NCBI GenBank assembly: GCA_903861235.1
Contig: CAIOTP010000355.1
Location: 1 to 15,936 of the forward strand
Reading direction: 5' to 3'
Origin: an uncultured bacterium
GTDB lineage: Bacteria; Planctomycetota; Phycisphaerae; Phycisphaerales; SM1A02
Length of the DNA stretch: 15,936 nucleotides
Shown: positions 14,612 to 15,936 of the stretch, in pieces
Position numbering within the stretch: position 1 is the stretch's first letter
Layout: every line of letters starts with the position of its first letter
Program-made: the position numbers and the translations under genes
The notes under the pieces: model-generated
Told to the model about the DNA's origin: nothing
The model's database searches: none
Seen by the model: only the letters and a program-made list of their open reading frames with translations

Positions 14612-15708
14612 ATCCGAAGCCTGAACCACTCTGCGTGGAGGACTTCGAGCGTCTGGCGGAGGACCGCCTGGAGCGGGTGGCCTGGGACTACTACCGCAGC
14701 GGGGCGTGGGGCGAGACCACCGTGGCCGCCAATCGATCCGCCTGGACGCGTCTCTGGCTTCGGCCGCGGTGCGCCGTCGACGTGAGCGCCCGGGACCCTT
14801 CCACGGACCTCCTGGGCTACCGTCTTCCTTGTCCGCTGCTCGTGGCGCCCACGGCGCTGCACCGGATGGCGCATCCCGAGGGTGAGGTGGCCACGGCACG
14901 TGGTGCGGGGGACCGCGGCGTGCCCCTGGTGCTGAGCAGCCTGAGCACCTGCACGGTGGAGGAGGTGGCTGCCGTCGCCCGTTCGCCGCTCTGGATGCAG
15001 ATCTACGTGAGCCAGGATCGAGGCTTCACACGCGCCCTGGCGCAGCGAGCCCAGGCGGCCGGATGTCGGGGCCTGATGGTCACCGTGGACACGCCCGTGT
15101 GGGGGGTGCGCGAGCGGGACATCCACAACGGCTTCCGCGTGCCCGACGGCATGCGCATGGCCAACCTGGAGCGGCCGGGGGCCCCCACGGGTCACGCGGG
15201 CCGTGGCATCGGCGAGGCGCTGGGTTGGACCATCGACGCCTCGCTGACCTGGAAGGATCTCGAGGCACTCCGGTCCGCGGTGCAGATCCCGGTCCTGGTC
15301 AAGGGAGTGCTGCGCGGCGACGACGCCGTCCGCGCCATCGATCACGGAGCGTCAGGCGTGGTGGTCAGCAACCACGGCGGACGTCAGCTCGACGGCGCGC
15401 TGCCCACGGCGGAGGCCCTCCCGGAAGTGGTCGCCGCCCTGGCAGGGCGGGCCCCGGTGATCGTGGATGGAGGCATCCGCCGCGGCATCGACATCCTTCG
15501 GGCGCTGGCCATGGGGGCTGCGGCGGTGCAGGTCGGCCGACCGGTGCTCTGGGGACTGGCGGCGGATGGTGCCCAGGGCGTGAGCCGCGTGCTCGGCATG
15601 CTGCAGGCGGAATTCTCGCTGGCCATGGCCCTCGCCGGCTGCCGGTCCGTGGCGGAAGTGACGCCGGACCTGCTTCACCGAAGTCCGGGCACGTTGGCCC
15701 ACTTCTAG
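14608..15708 (+). CDS. FMN-dependent alpha-hydroxy acid oxidase/dehydrogenase (glycolate/lactate oxidase family)
   Basis: This 366-residue flavoprotein is a TIM-barrel enzyme that oxidises a 2-hydroxy acid to the 2-keto acid. The electron acceptor, oxygen or a quinone/cytochrome partner, cannot be read from the sequence. Family residues are all visible: the Tyr pair in WDYYRSGA (28-29), substrate-binding Tyr133 in MQIYV, an Arg in GVRERD, Lys232 in VLVKGV, the catalytic His256 with the following Arg in SNHGGRQLDG, and the phosphate loop VDGGIRRG. These fall within a few residues of their positions in plant glycolate oxidase. The substrate (glycolate, L-lactate or other) is undecided. The GTG start overlaps the stop of the kinase-like gene (GTGA), so coupling is likely. 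Its stop overlaps that of the converging gene. Confidence 0.93.
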   Translation: MNPKPEPLCVEDFERLAEDRLERVAWDYYRSGAWGETTVAANRSAWTRLWLRPRCAVDVSARDPSTDLLGYRLPCPLLVAPTALHRMAHPEGEVATARGAGDRGVPLVLSSLSTCTVEEVAAVARSPLWMQIYVSQDRGFTRALAQRAQAAGCRGLMVTVDTPVWGVRERDIHNGFRVPDGMRMANLERPGAPTGHAGRGIGEALGWTIDASLTWKDLEALRSAVQIPVLVKGVLRGDDAVRAIDHGASGVVVSNHGGRQLDGALPTAEALPEVVAALAGRAPVIVDGGIRRGIDILRALAMGAAAVQVGRPVLWGLAADGAQGVSRVLGMLQAEFSLAMALAGCRSVAEVTPDLLHRSPGTLAHF

Positions 15709-15936
15709 GGTTTCGAACTGTTGCCGCCGATCGCCTTGGACTTGAGCCGGGCGGCTTCGGCTTCGGCGGGGTGACCCAACGCGGTTTCGATCTCGGCCAC
15801 GGTCGTCCAGGCCTGGGCCAGTGCAGGGAAGTCCTCGCCCTGGGTCCGGCTGGTCGATTCGATCGCCGACAGGGCCATGGGCAACGCCTCCTCCGCGCGA
15901 CCCTGCCTCAGCGGGGCTACCGCGATGTCGAGGCGC
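15705..15936 (-). CDS. C-terminal end of a TPR-like helical protein (runs off the right edge)
   Basis: Reading leftwards from the edge, an open frame of 76 residues ends at TAG (15705-15707). It is rich in Ala, Leu, Glu and Arg. It contains helix pairs resembling tetratricopeptide repeats, such as LRQGRAEEALPMALSAIE and, about 40 residues later, ALGHPAEAEAARLKS, the typical G.aeEA.. and G...EA... spacing. The tail after residue 66 is polar and not repeat-like. What sits upstream is outside the window. The gene converges on the FMN enzyme, and the two stop codons share two bases, leaving no space for a terminator between them. Confidence 0.65.
   Translation of the reverse strand, partial: RLDIAVAPLRQGRAEEALPMALSAIESTSRTQGEDFPALAQAWTTVAEIETALGHPAEAEAARLKSKAIGGNSSKP

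Noticed and set aside
1..15936. Insertion sequences, CRISPR arrays, attachment sites, prophage genes
   Set aside because: No transposase, integrase, direct repeat array or composition break was seen; the tRNA-Leu 3' end is followed directly by coxB with no island.

Overview
The window is a dense, very GC-rich bacterial segment. Almost every gene is on the + strand with start/stop overlaps. The gene content points to an aerobic Gram-negative-type bacterium with a pilus-retraction-type ATPase and a proton-pumping respiratory chain of a bc complex plus a caa3-type oxidase. The cytochrome b fused to a cytochrome c, the combined complex III/IV cluster and the large multi-PAS sensor fit Planctomycetes (Phycisphaerae-like) or a related phylum. 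That placement is an inference from style, not a proven assignment.

Layout. At the left edge (1-554, - strand) is the N-terminal part of a PilT/PilU-type ATPase. It is divergent from guaB (687-2168, +), which encodes IMP dehydrogenase. A tRNA-Leu(CAA) gene follows at 2228-2313. Only 26 bases later begins a long run of respiratory genes: coxB with a C-terminal cytochrome c (2340), coxA (3400), coxC (5071), an unrecognised polytopic membrane protein (5664), a di-heme cytochrome c (6470), a Rieske protein (7126), cytochrome b fused to cytochrome c (7662), a CtaG-type assembly factor fused to a NapH/CcoG-like iron-sulfur membrane domain (9173), and a small membrane-anchored protein (11371). After these come a multi-PAS/GAF protein built like a hybrid histidine kinase (11843) and an FMN-dependent alpha-hydroxy acid oxidase/dehydrogenase (14608). 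A - strand gene of TPR-like character enters from the right edge and ends at 15705, its stop codon overlapping that of the oxidase/dehydrogenase.

How they work together. Quinol is oxidised by the Rieske/cytochrome b core. Electrons then pass through up to four c-type hemes (two in the di-heme protein, one on cytochrome b, one on CoxB) to CuA and the heme a/a3-CuB centre of CoxA. The CtaG/iron-sulfur fusion and the small protein after it look like the assembly or copper-handling part of the same unit. The run from 2340 to 15708 has no gap larger than 5 bases, so one transcript could cover it, possibly with an internal start before 11843.

The most interesting points are: (1) the one-polypeptide fusion of CtaG with a NapH/CcoG-like iron-sulfur module; (2) a hybrid-kinase-shaped protein in which the phospho-acceptor histidine, the N-box asparagine, the G1 box, the receiver acidic pocket and the receiver lysine are all altered, suggesting a pseudokinase, translationally coupled to a flavin oxidase; (3) altered ligand or quinol-site motifs in the di-heme cytochrome c and in cytochrome b; (4) apparently leaderless promoters with identical geometry before guaB and coxB.
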